A DNA stretch of 64,000 nucleotides from Inia geoffrensis (lineage: Eukaryota > Chordata > Mammalia > Artiodactyla > Iniidae), in contig CM070916.1 of NCBI GenBank assembly GCA_036417435.1, positions 22,204,052 through 22,268,051 of the forward strand. The letters run 5' to 3'. Made by a program: the position numbers and the translations under genes. Positions 23,387 to 34,215 of this stretch are shown here, piece by piece. Below the pieces are notes generated by a model. It was not told the DNA's origin. It searched no databases and saw nothing but the letters and a program-made list of their open reading frames with translations. Numbering within the stretch: position 1 is the stretch's first letter; each line of letters begins with the position of its first letter.

Positions 23387-23851
23387 AAAAAGAATGAAAT
23401 AATGCCATTGGCAGCAATATGGAGGGACCTGGAGATTATCCTACTAAGTGAAATAAGTCAGACAGAGAAAGACAAATATCTTATGATATCACTTATCTGT
23501 GGAATCTAAAAAAAAAAAGATAAAAATGAACTTATTTACAAAACAGAAACAGACTCATAAACTGAGAAAACAAACTTATAGTTACCAAAGGGGAAAGGTG
23601 GGAGAGAGGGATAAATTGGGAGTTTGGGATTGACATATACACACTACTTTATTTAAAATAGATAACCAACAAGGGCCTACTGTATAGTACAGGGAAATCT
23701 GCTCAATGTTCTGTAATAACCTAAATGGGAAAAGAACATGAAAAAGAATAGCTATATGTATATGTATAACTGAATCACTTTACTGTACACCTGAAACTAA
23801 CACAACATAGTAAATCAACTATAGTCCAATATAAAATAAAAATTAAAAAAA
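23383..23851 (+). mobile_element. Sense 3' segment of the twin-primed L1 (ORF2 end, 3' UTR, A-tail)
   Basis: The plus strand starts within the ORF2 C-terminus (CATTAAAAAGAATGAAATAA, GAGGGACCTGGAGATTATCC, AAATAAGTCAGACAGAGAAA). It continues through CTTATCTGTGGAATCTAAAA to the same 3' UTR seen at 5975-6208 (GGAGTTTGGGATTGACATAT, CACCTGAAACTAACACAAC) and ends in a short A-rich tail. Its first 65 bases also occur in reverse orientation at the far end of the inverted segment (22072-22136). An imperfect 18 bp direct repeat flanks the whole insertion: AAGAATTAGGGACATGTT at 22054-22071 and AAGAATTGCAGACACGTT at 23852-23869 (14 of 18 identical). Confidence 0.92.
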
Positions 23852-23980
23852 AAGAATTGCAGACACGTTTCACTATACACTGTATGTCCCCAAACTTAAC
23901 TCTCACTCTCTTTTTAATATTTTTGGACCTAGTATAATCATCTTCAGACTTCAAAAGGTAGCCAGACTATGGTTTAAAAA

Positions 23981-24013
23981 AGAAGGAGGAGGAAGAGGAA
24001 GAGGAAGAAGAAG
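23981..24013. repeat. (GGA/GAA)n purine repeat
   Basis: An uninterrupted purine tract of AGGAGGAAGAGGAAG-type units. Confidence 0.9.
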
Positions 24014-24277
24014 TGAAATTCAAAACTGATATGGAGTCTGCAAAGTATTACCGAACTCATTTAAAGGAAGTTAAGTTTCTGGGTCATAACACTGCCAACT
24101 AAAGAACATGCAAACAAATGCATAAATTTGAAATTCTAATAGAGAATAAAAGAAATCCCCAAAGATCTAGTGGTAGCTTCATTTTTAAAACATAAGAGAG
24201 ACAGTTGCTAAAATGGAAATCAAGGCTGATTCGGACAGAATTCTAGAACAGATTGTTAAACAGGTGACTTTTATGTA

Positions 24278-24741
24278 CAGATATGCCGTAGAGATAACAT
24301 GGTTTGGGTTCCAGACCACCATGATAAAGTGCATATTGCAGTAAAGTGAGTCACACAAACTGTTTGGCTTCCCAGTGCATATAAAAGTGATGTTTATACT
24401 GTACTGTAGTCTGTTAAGTGTGCAACAGCGTTATGTCTAAACAAACAATGTACAGACCTTAATTAAAAAATACTTCATTGTTAAAAAACGCTAACCATCA
24501 TCTGAGCCTTCAGCGAGGCATGATCTTTTTGCCACAGTAGCATCAAAGGTCACTGCTCACAGATCGCCATAACAAATATAATAATAATGAAAAAGTTAGA
24601 AATATTGTGATAATTACCAAAACGTGACACAGAGACATGAAGTGAACAAATGCTGTTGGAAAAATGGCACTGACAGAATAGCTTGAGGAAGGATTACCAC
24701 AAACCCTCAATCTGTAAAAAGAATGCAGTATCTGCTGCCTG
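24278..24741 (-). mobile_element. Internally deleted Tigger1/MER2-like DNA transposon
   Basis: The left part, CAGATATGCCGTAGAG, GGTTCCAGACCACC, AAAGTGAGTCACACAAACTG and CATATAAAAGTGATGTTTAT, is the reverse complement of the 3' end of Tigger1. At about 24520 it jumps to AGATCGCCATAACAAATATA, CGTGACACAGAGACATGAAG and AAATGCTGTTGGAAAAATGG, the reverse complement of the 5' end. The roughly 2 kb transposase region is missing. TA dinucleotides lie at 24276-24277 and 24742-24743, as expected for a Tc1/mariner-type target site. The right terminal repeat is itself shortened. Such deletion derivatives move only with a transposase supplied elsewhere; this one is long dead. Confidence 0.85.
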
Positions 24742-24743
24742 TA

Positions 24744-25873
24744 CCTAAAGGTGGAACTGGTGAGCCCTAGAATAGTAAGTGCCCTGTTATGCTGGTCCAG
24801 TAATCTCCATGAAGCTCAGTGAGCTCCTAGAGGCACAGCCCTCTACATCAGGACTTGGACAAGGCAAAGCCCCTGGCTATTTGGTTTACGAGAGAATGAG
24901 ACAGTACGGGTTTGACGACAAAGCATTAGTTGGACTTATATGATTGACAGCCTATACTTTTGAGTTTAATTAAGAATCATTAACAATTGATAATTCTCAA
25001 TTAAAACTGATTCCTTCTCTGTTTTATCTCGGCACATAACAGGCATTCAACAAATATTTGCTGGATTTTTAATGAATGTAGGCAAATCTAAGGTGGTCTA
25101 ACACAGGTTCTTGTGATGTCCTGAATGACGTATTGATTTGCAGCCTAGATGATGCATTAGTAATATGTCAGACACATTTATGAATAAACAAAGTAGGGAG
25201 GACTAAGTGGATGTCTTAGATGCTACCATAAAAAAAATTGCCTTTAAAAAAAAATTGCCTTTTCAGGGGCTAGTTTATTTGATAGTCTTCAACAGGTATA
25301 AATGCATATTTACTTTCAGTTTGCAATTTAGAAGATACTGGCCTTTTCTTGCTGGTGTGTTTAATTCCTCCAGACCTACCGCTAATTCATGGGCAACATC
25401 TTGCCAATAGATCCAAAGTGACATATACTGTTGAGAGATTCAGTGAAACATTCTCAACTTGTAGGCATTTCCCTGGTTTCTGTGTAAATACCATACTGAC
25501 TATAAAATTGCTTCTGGGATTTATGTCATTGCATATCCTTGTCCCCTTTTATTAACTTGGCTTACTTTCTCTGCACATTCCTGACAGCTCTTGCACTTTG
25601 TACTGTATGAACTATCACTTGATATATTATTATTACAGACATTCTGGTCACTTTCTTATTTCCTAGCAGAGAACTAAGGTAGCTTGATTGTTAAGGTTCA
25701 GCTGTACAACAGACACTTGCAAGTGAGGTGGGGACTTGTTATTAAGTATATGAGATATTTTGAAATCAAGTAAATGAGAAAGGAACTAAGCTTTCATCAA
25801 TAAATATGGGTATTTCATTTTCATGAAAGGAATATTCAGTGTGATACTGGGGTAAATCATGAAGCAGTATTAG

Positions 25874-25875
<2 letters not shown>
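24744..25875. other. Unassigned non-coding stretch
   Basis: There is no gene. A short L2/MIR-type tail (CAGGCATTCAACAAATATTT) lies near 25041-25060. Frames at 25207-25410 and 25349-25555 overlap and have no recognisable domain. Confidence 0.45.
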
Positions 25876-25913
<38 letters not shown>

Positions 25914-25920
25914 CACACAC
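25876..25920. repeat. (CA)n microsatellite
   Basis: A 35 bp uninterrupted CA tract is followed by TCT and a second short CA run. Confidence 0.95.
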
Positions 25921-26848
25921 GAACAGACAAGTTCAACCTGATACTTGCTAAAATGATATGAAAAGTGATGGAAAACCTTGGATTTTTATTGATACTTTGA
26001 TAAGTTTGGATGAAATGGTCATTCTATCCTCAACTGTTTCATTTGAACACAGGAAAATTCTTGGATATTACGTGCTCCCGTTGAAATCAGCATTGCCAAA
26101 TCGATAGACAGGAAATCAAAAGAGGGCCATAATACAGGCTTAATTTTACGCAGCAAAGAAATTACTGTAGCAAACATAACATGTGACATATTTAAGATGT
26201 AGAATGGCAGCAAGACGGTTTGATGTGAACCTAAAAGAAGGATTTGCAGCAGGAAAAGGCTGAGCTAAACAGGTTGAAGAGAATTCAGAACGGAAGAATG
26301 AAGGCACCCAGCCGAGCGGTAGCCTTTAGCAGAAATTGTTCACTTGGAACAACTGTTTGCTAAAACTACAAAAGCACATGGACAATACGTGTTTGACTCA
26401 GAGCACAATCAGCACAAGATATTTTATGGAAAATTTTTAAACTTCCTAAACTAGAAGGACTATTAAAGGAAAGAGACTCAAACAATATATTTCCAATGGT
26501 TTAAACTTTTACCAGAAACACTATTTTACTTCCGATCCTAACACGGTCCCCAAGTCACCACTGAAACCAAGGGTACGTCATGACACGTGCTTTAAAACTG
26601 GATAAACGTTGGTTAGCTCTGTTTCTCTGTGTCCCAACTATTTCATTACTTCTGCAAGCATAGATAACTTTGCCTCTTTAGATGGCCATGAATACATCTC
26701 CTTAGAACTACAATCAGAAGTCTTCTATTTCACAAATATAATTGTAGTTACAATTAACAAGATCGAACAAACGTTGATTACTGAGGTTTACACGTGGTGT
26801 AATTGCTTTGAACTTTATTAAAAGGCAAATAACTTTATTAAAATGTTT
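25921..26848. other. Unassigned non-coding stretch
   Basis: I see no gene and no repeat I can name. The part at 26020-26200 is less AT-rich than its surroundings. Confidence 0.45.
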
Positions 26849-26863
26849 AAAGGTCTAATTTCT

Positions 26864-27001
26864 TTCTTTCTTTTCTCTTTTTTTTTTTTTTTTGGCCGTG
26901 CAGCATGTGGGATCTTAGTTCTCCAGCAAGGGATCGAACCCACGCCCCATGCAGAGGAAGCATGCAGAGTCTTTTAACCACTGGACCACCAGGGTAGTCC
27001 C
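26864..27001 (-). mobile_element. CHR-1-like tRNA-derived SINE, antisense
   Basis: On the complement it begins GGGACTACCCTGGTGGTCCA, followed by GTGGTTAAAAGACTC, a B-box-like GGGTTCGATCCCTTGC, GAACTAAGATCCCACATGCT and GCACGGCCAAAAAAAA. It lacks the longer GC-rich core of CHR-2. It is flanked by AAAGGTCTAATTTCT (26849-26863) and AAAGGTGCAATTTCT (27002-27016), a 13 of 15 target duplication. CHR-1-like SINEs are shared by whales and hippos. Confidence 0.85.
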
Positions 27002-27104
27002 AAAGGTGCAATTTCTCAAACCACTTTTGTCCCATAACAATCTAACTAACTTAAAACCTTTTTAAAGAAGGGCAGTAATGCTTTCTGCTGGCTACTGGTA
27101 GAAC

Positions 27105-27364
27105 GATAAATATGGCCCTTATACTATCCTACCTTATAACGTAAAATTACATACATATGTATTATGAACACAATAACTACACATGTGAATATAAATAAAC
27201 GTTTAAATTTCTCTTTATCAGGAAGTAAAAAACCCCCACAATCCTCAACCACACATTGAGGTTGACAGAAGTTTAGTATGATTTCATAGCAAATCTAAGA
27301 TATGGAGAAATTAACCATCTTGTGTTACCATTTACATAGCGTGGAAGACAAAAATAGTATTCAT
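27105..27364 (+). repeat. Left arm of a 260 bp inverted duplication
   Basis: The 260 bp from GATAAATATGGCCCTTATAC to AAAAATAGTATTCAT recurs in reverse orientation at 29748-30006. By hand alignment there are about 19 substitutions and one 1-bp gap, roughly 92% identity, most of the differences being transitions. Similarity stops abruptly at both ends of each arm. I do not recognise the sequence as a named repeat family. It has no long open frame of its own. Confidence 0.9.
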
Positions 27365-27472
27365 GATACAATTCTAACCAAAATGGAACATTGTATCAAG
27401 TTCATTAATATCTTCCTTACAGTCCTTTTTTCCTATCTAAAAAAAAATGTTCACTATACTATTCTAGGAATT

Positions 27473-27496
27473 ACACACACACACACACACACACAC
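27473..27496. repeat. (AC)12 microsatellite
   Basis: A clean AC run within the spacer of the inverted duplication. Confidence 0.95.
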
Positions 27497-27585
27497 CTAT
27501 CCATCAGTTGCACAAGCTTAGGAAAAAATATATATATTATAGACAGAGTGAGAGAGTGAAAAAGAAATTCTTCCTTTTACCTTTT

Positions 27586-27772
27586 TCTGTTTTTGGCCGT
27601 ACGCAGGCCTCTCACTGCCGTGGCCTCTCCCGCTGCGGAGCACAGGCTCCGGACGCGCAGGCTCAGCGGCCATGGCTCGCGGCATGTGGGAGCCTCGCGG
27701 ATCGGGGCACGAACCCGTGTCCCCTAGCATTGGCAGGCGGACTCTCAACCACTGCGCCACCAGGGAAGGCCC
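27586..27772 (-). mobile_element. CHR-2-type cetacean SINE, antisense
   Basis: The complement reads GGGCCTTCCCTGGTGGCGCA, then the A-box-like TGGCGCAGTGG, a B-box-like GGGTTCGTGCCCCGATCC and the GC-rich core with CGGAGCCTGTGCTCCGCAGC. It ends GTACGGCCAAAAACAG. It has lost part of the core (CGTGAGCC and the CGGCTGGG part are reduced), so it is a little shorter than the copy at 40655. The flanks TTCCTTTTACCTTTT (27571-27585) and TTCCTTTTATCTTTT (27773-27787) are a 14 of 15 target duplication. It sits inside the spacer of the inverted duplication. Open frames through it are repeat shadows. Confidence 0.93.
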
Positions 27773-27787
27773 TTCCTTTTATCTTTT

Positions 27788-28802
27788 ATTTTCGCACTTA
27801 GAATGCATAAAAATAAATTTTATGAAAATATCCAAGATAGCAACCACTCATTCAAATGAGCCTATGTGAATACCCTAATTATTATGTATAACTACCATTA
27901 AGAGGGAAAATCCGATACAGTTTAAATGCCATTCATTTATCATTACTGAGCGTTATGAAATGTGCAAAGATGAACAAAACAGGTTGTGTCTCTGACCACA
28001 AGGACATTGCAATGTTCCACGCAAGACAAATGGAGTCACCAAACCGTAGCAGCTCTCTTGTTTAGCTCCCGTATCTTAGAGATGAGGAAACTGCAAAAAT
28101 ACAATCACCAGAAGGGCTGTAAAAGATGGTGAGCTTTATAAACACAAGGTTGTAAGAGTCAAATGGCCAGATAAAACCATTGTTTATGATGGTCACAAGT
28201 GCAGCCTCATTAGACTGCCCTGTTGTTGACTAATGTGTCAGGCTGGCTCCAGGGCTTTTACTATGAATGGTAACAATTTAGGTGTGAAGCTTGCATTCAC
28301 AAAATCATACTTTCTCCCACCATTTTTAACGACCATAGCTATAGTGAAAGAGAACATCAAAATTCTGGTAAGTAAGCTACACTGGGAAATATCTTATTAA
28401 TCCATTAGTATAACTCCGTAAGTGGAAAATTTGAAATTTAAATTATGCTTTCACTTGCAGTAGACATATATTTTTACCTTTTTATTTTGTTGAAACAATT
28501 GACCCTCATGGAAACATTTGAGTTGCTGATCAGTCAATGGAAATGCCTCGCCCTGACAGCTCTGCGAACGTGGGTAGCACTGTCCATTCCCCTTCATCTC
28601 AGCCTGCAGAGCAATGCCTTGTGCACAGTAGCTACTAGATGATGATTGATTTCTGGAGCTCAATATAAGAGGAAAAAATATTTTTAAAAGTGTTAAATAT
28701 AGTAAAAGGTAGGTACAAGAAAATACCACTAGGTAACATAAATCTTAAGGAGAAAAAAGGAAAATCCATCTCCCTACTTTATATGCCTTTGTCCTGTTGT
28801 TG
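27788..28802. other. Unassigned DNA inside the inverted-duplication spacer
   Basis: There is no gene. A short MIR-like phrase, TTAGAGATGAGGAAACTGCA, lies at 28076-28095. Frames at 28445-28642 and 28451-28729 overlap on opposite strands and match nothing I know. Confidence 0.45.
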
Positions 28803-28945
28803 CCATTTGCTAAGTGCTTACTGTGTGCCAGGAACTGCACTGCACTGTTTAATTACCTTAGCACTCCTAATTCTCAGGGCCACCCATTTCACCAGTGAGA
28901 AAACTGAGGTCTATTTGTCACATAGCATGGAAATCTTGGGGTTGA
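28803..28945 (-). mobile_element. MIR SINE, antisense
   Basis: TTTGCTAAGTGCTTACTGTG, TGCCAGGAACTGCACTGC, CTAATTCTCAGGGCCACCC and CAGTGAGAAAACTGAGG are the reverse complement of the MIR core. It lies inside the inverted-duplication spacer. Confidence 0.75.
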
Positions 28946-29747
28946 GTTCAAATTTACGTTTCCTACCATTTAAAGACACAGTACTGCCTCTCTTGGCAGT
29001 TTGCTCACTTTACACGAGTTTAAGAATTGGGAATATTTTTGCTACCAAATAGATTTTAACTTGCAGCCCTAGTAGTATAATGGATGCTGCATACAAACAT
29101 GTAAAAAAAATGTTTATTTCTTTAAATCTGAACCACTGAAATCACCAAGGTTATTATTTATGCAATCACACCATAGATGAAAACTCTGACATTATCTTCC
29201 CATCCCTTTGAGAAAAGAGGTGATGTTTACATCTGACGTATTTTTCAATTACCTTACTACAGTTACGTATGTGAATTGCACAGGTTATAACTTTATGTGT
29301 TACACAAAGAAAGAAAAGAAAGTTGGGTTTGTTTTGTTCTTTTTTCTCTATGTATCTTCACATTTTCTTTGGTATCCATTGTCAACCCAATTCAATACAT
29401 GTGTTATTAAATTACATTAATAATAATTGTATATTTAATAATGTTATTACTAATTTCATATTAATAAAACGCACCATTTACATATCACTTATCGTAATGA
29501 TTGTATATTGCTTATAATATAATTATTGATATTCTTTCAAAATTATAATTGCATGTTAGTATATATTAATGATAATTATTAATAGCATTTGCTTATGGAA
29601 CCAAGTTACTATGCTTTAAAGCTCTAAAAGAATAGATGGCATGCCTTTTATATTTAACATACTGGTCAAAGTATCTAGCATATAATAGGCATTCTAAGGT
29701 GTTCAGTTTGTACATAACCCTTGAATGCAAGAATTTCCACCAAAGCA
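28946..29747. other. AT-rich unassigned DNA inside the spacer
   Basis: There is no gene. A very AT-rich part at 29400-29590 contains repeated TTAATAATTAT-like words. Frames at 29208-29420 and 29323-29517 are AT-rich chance frames. Confidence 0.45.
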
Positions 29748-30006
29748 ATGAATTCTATTTTTGTCTTCCACGCTATGTGAATGGTAACACAAGATGGTGA
29801 ACTTCTCCATACCTTAGACTTGCTACGAAATCATACTAAACTTCTATCAACATCGATGTGTGGCTGAGGATTGTGGATTTTTTTACTTCCTGATAAAGAG
29901 AAATTTAAACATTTATTTATATTCACACGTGCAGCTATTGTGTTCATAATACATATGTATGTAATTTTATGTTATAAGGTAGGATAGTATAAGGGCTATA
30001 TTTATC
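29748..30006 (-). repeat. Right arm of the 260 bp inverted duplication
   Basis: This is the reverse-complement partner of 27105-27364. Shared exact words include TTGTCTTCCACGCTATGTGA (one base different in the partner), ATCATACTAAACTTCT and TTCATAATACATATGTATGT. The arm ends at GTATAAGGGCTATATTTATC. Outer flanks beyond 27105 and 30006 do not match each other. Confidence 0.9.
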
Positions 30007-30469
30007 AATTCATTACCAATACACCTCAGTGCTTTAGCTTGTGATTACACAGTTTTAAATCACCAAGAAAATATTTTATACAAAAATCGGTATTTCCCTT
30101 AAGCAGGTAGTATCAATTCAAGTTCTTCTTTTGATTACAACACTGCATTATACAACAAAGGCAATCATGTTCATCTTATATACTAGTGGGAATCACGCAT
30201 GAGATGTAGAAACCAAAGTCTACAGAATACAGAGGCTACATTTAATTTACTTTATATAACATGTCTAACAAACCCTAACTTCTTTACACATGGTAATGCT
30301 GAAAGAACCCACGTGAAAAACTATTTTCTAAAACTGTCTGGATAGGAAGGGGTATGGCCTTTGAGGCTCCAATGGAACAAGCTCCCAAATGGAAGAAGTG
30401 GGGCAGCAGAAGGTAGAGGAATCAGTATTAAAGAGGAGACTTGATATCATCTTTGGTTTTCCTCTTACT
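30007..30469. other. Unassigned non-coding stretch
   Basis: I see no gene and no repeat I can name. Confidence 0.45.
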
Positions 30470-30600
30470 GTTTTGTGACATGAAGCAAGTCTCTGACTAT
30501 TCTGAACTTCAACTGTCTTATTTACGCAATGAACGCCTGCCTTGTCTACCTCCTAGGGTTATTGCAGATATCAAATGATATAACGCATGTGAGACCACTT
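30470..30600 (+). mobile_element. MIR SINE fragment
   Basis: TTTTGTGACATGAAGCAAGT, followed by CTCTGACTATTCTGAAC, CTACCTCCTAGGGTTATTGC and AAATGATATAACGCATGTGA, matches the MIR core on the plus strand, with erosion. Confidence 0.65.
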
Positions 30601-33059
30601 CAAATCTCGTAAGAACTCCAGTATTGAATCTTTGACCGAGGGCTAATTAAGCAAAGAAGGAAATCATCATTTCAGCATCATCAGCGCATCCCACATAAAT
30701 GGGTTTTCCAGATAACAGAGCTTAACCTTTGATGGAAATGTATCTCTAAAACGAACAACTGTTTAGGGGTCTGAGTTTTTAATTTTCCTGGCGTATGGAA
30801 CATATCTTAATTTTTCCGTAATAATGAAAATCATAAGCATAACCATCAGTAATTGTGTTAGCCCAGAATACAGGAGGTTTGAGTTGTTTCTGAAAGATGG
30901 TCTGCTACTGGCAAACCTGCCTCTGGCAGCACTCTTCTTCCAATTTGCTGGTTCTACTGAGCTTTGTTTGAGAAATCAGATAACCTGGCTATTTAGAATC
31001 CTGTGCGGTCCATAGGTTTCAAGTTAGCATCTGAAGGCCTTTCTGAAAAGTCAAAACAAAGATTTCAGGCTGAGAGCCTGCCTGACTTCCATATGTAGGG
31101 ATCGTTGGAAAAGGCCAAAATTCCAAACCAGAATAATACACTGTTGATAGATTAATATCAAGAATCCTGAGTTCTCTTTCTATGCCTCCTTGACCTTCTG
31201 GCTTTCTCATATACAAGGACATTCATAATATTCCAAACCAAATGTTTAGTTATGTGTATTAGAAAACATGATGCCTTTGAAATGTTTATCTTAGAAGATA
31301 AAAAAATTTGATCTTGGGTTGAAATGGGAAGGCTTCTGCCTCTCTTTCAAATGCTAATATGACAATGGGATTGAAAATATGCACCTCCAAGTTTTTTGAC
31401 CTGGTTTATAGTATTGTGAAGAAAAGCTTGAAAGTGGATGATTCCTGCTGGTCACAAAACAACAAAATGGACCAACACCTCCCGCATATTTCAGTCAACA
31501 ATTGCTGGGAAATTATACTCAATCGCCCTTTATTTATCTTCATTTGTCATAAATATGAATTAGTCATAGGTTATAGTAAAACATAAAACAAGGCAAACTA
31601 AATGCCAATGAAAAAAAGCAACACTTTTCCAAAAAGTAATCTGAAAAGTAGCCCATGTTAAATACTTTCAAATCTTCCTTAAAGAAATGAGACTGCTGTC
31701 CAACCTGCCGGAGTTTTCTAGCAACAGTGAAATTCATAAAGGTCACCCTGACAAACTAAAATGATATTCTTCTCACAGTCCTTGTTACAGTAGCAGTCAA
31801 GCAGCATATTCATTTTCATTTTAATTATGTTGGTAAATAGTGGGAGAGGCAGGTAAGAAGCCTGTGAGGCCCGCTGAGGCTCCATGGGTGTCTGCAGTAT
31901 TGCAGCCATCACCCTTGCAAATTTCATTATTTTTCAGTAGATTTTTATTGACCAGGGGTAATATCCTATTAAAATTCTGTTCGTTATAAAAGCTGTTTAA
32001 GGAAATCCATTCCTTTGCCACAATGTCTTCCCACCTGATTATCAGTTCATTTATACCTTCCCTGCTAACATTTGTCCTTAAAACAGGGTAATTTTTGTGT
32101 AACCTCGATTGTTATCTAATTTATTTACCAACTGATAATTAATCTCTGATACATTGTCACTAGCATGCAACCCCCATTGCTTCCTGAAGCATTCAGCTTC
32201 AGTCATTTTGTATTTACATGAGAATCCACTGACAAAGCAATCTTGAAAATTAGCTTTGGTTTAAAAACGCTGCAGCAACACCATTGTTTTTACTAGAGTA
32301 CACCATGCAGGCAGTGCCATCACACTTGATTATTTTTTACTGTGTTTTCACTCTACATGAGGCATTGCCATAGACGATATTGATAATATATAAAGAAACC
32401 ATATCTGGGATTTTATCTCAAGAAACTAATGTCTAGTGAGGAAGATTATATACGTGCATAAATAACTATTATACCAAGTAATGACTGAAAAAAAAAGTAA
32501 GAGAGTTAGTCTTAAACTTCAGACAAGAGGGAGATGCCGGGAGGGGGAGTCAAGTGAGGCATTCTGGAACGAACAGAAAGAGAGTTAGGACTTGAAGTAA
32601 ACATACGGTTCAAACAGATGAAAATAAAAGGCTGGGAAGAGGAAACAGCAAAAACAGAAGCAGAAAAGCAGACAAGTGCAATGCGTCTAAAGGAGTAATT
32701 ACAGCTGAGCATCCCCAAAACGTTTAAAGGGTAAAAAAGTGGGAAATAAGTTGGATCTCAGGCTAAGAATAAAGTAGAAGAATACATTTACAAAGCTCTT
32801 GGCTACCAGGGTAATAAATTTCAGCTTTACAATTGCAAGGATTTCCAGGATGAGTTCTATACAACTGTGACTATACTGAAAAGTGACACTTTGTATTTTT
32901 TTTCATCTTTTTGGCTGTGATTCTGAAGAATTTTCAGAATACAACTTTACTAATTTATTTTTAAGGAAAAATATGACGTGTTTTTTTTTTAGTCACTGCA
33001 AGCTGTGCTTCCCCTGTAGGGCTTAAAACATAGATAGAAATAAAATATATGATAAAATA
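30601..33059. other. Repeat-poor non-coding stretch
   Basis: There is no gene I can support. Most of it has no recognisable repeat. An eroded L2-like antisense segment may lie at about 32390-32720 (GTCTAGTGAGGAAGATTATA). Stretches at 31440-31580 and 32140-32345 are balanced in composition and dense in short motifs, and are noted as candidates for conserved non-coding DNA. Confidence 0.45.
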
Positions 33060-34215
33060 GCACAACAGGCAAGAGGGAGAGGGAAATAAAGTTAAATAGT
33101 AGAAAGTTTCTTGAACTCTTTGGGAAGCAGTAAAAGTACAATTTTAAAACAGACTATAATAAATCAAGAATGTATGTTGATATCAAGCTGAACTATGAAA
33201 ATAATAATAAAAATCAATAACTAAAAAGCAATTGAGAAGAACAAAATCAATTCTAAAATGACTCAATTAATTCAACAGAAGTCAAGAAATGATGAATAAA
33301 GGATGAAAGAAGAGATGGAACAACTAAAAACAAATAGCAAAGATGAAAGACTTAAAACCAAACCTAACAATAATTTCTTTAAACATAAGTGAACTAAACA
33401 CATAGATCAAAGCACAAAAATTGTCACCCTTGTTTAAAAATATTCCGTTTATATTATAATAGACACATATCACATATAAGAACTCAAAACACATGAAAGT
33501 ATACTATGATAAAAATATACTAGGAAAACATTAAGCAAAAGAAAGTAGCTATATCCATACCAGTCAGAGTAGCTTTTTAAAAAAGAACATTGCAAGTAAT
33601 AAATTGGCTTCTTTTTGATGATAAAAGGGACAATTCAACAGAAAGAAAGCAACTGTAAAGGTGTATATAACCAATAACACAACTTTAAAATATAGAAGGC
33701 AAACATTGATAAAAGCAGATGGAAAAATAGACAAATATATAAAAATACCTGAAGATTTTAACATACCTTCTTCAAAAAAAAAAGCAGACAAAAAAAAAAA
33801 TCAGTGATGATAAAGACAACTTATAAGATGTACAATTTGCCAATGTGGCTTAATTTGGCACATTTATAACTGTGGAAATGAATGCATGATACACATTCTT
33901 TTAGTGCACACTTGAACATTTACTAAAATAGACAATAATCTGGACAATAAAGAAAATTTTAAAACATTCAAATTATTAAAATCATAGAGAACTTGGTCTC
34001 CAAACTCAAAATAATTAAACTTGAAATCAAAAATGCAAAGATAAACATAAAATGGCTATTGTTAAATAACTCACAAACTTTTTAATGAACAAAAAGATTA
34101 AAGAACTTTAAACCAGAACTTTGCAAAAGAGGATATTTACATGACTAGTGTGTACATTAGTTATCAGGGAAATGCAGGTTAAAACAACACTTAGATAAGA
34201 CTAGTTGTGAAAAGG
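33060..34215 (+). mobile_element. Old L1M LINE fragment
   Basis: Plus-strand phrases in L1 order include AAATTGTCACCCTTGTTTAA, GCAGATGGAAAAATAGACAA, CCTGAAGATTTTAACATACC, CACACTTGAACATTTACTAA, TAATCTGGACAATAAAG and then, nearer the ORF2 end, CTTTGCAAAAGAGGATATTT and TTATCAGGGAAATGCAGGTT. An internal piece is missing between the endonuclease-side and C-terminal phrases. No intact frame remains. Confidence 0.6.
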
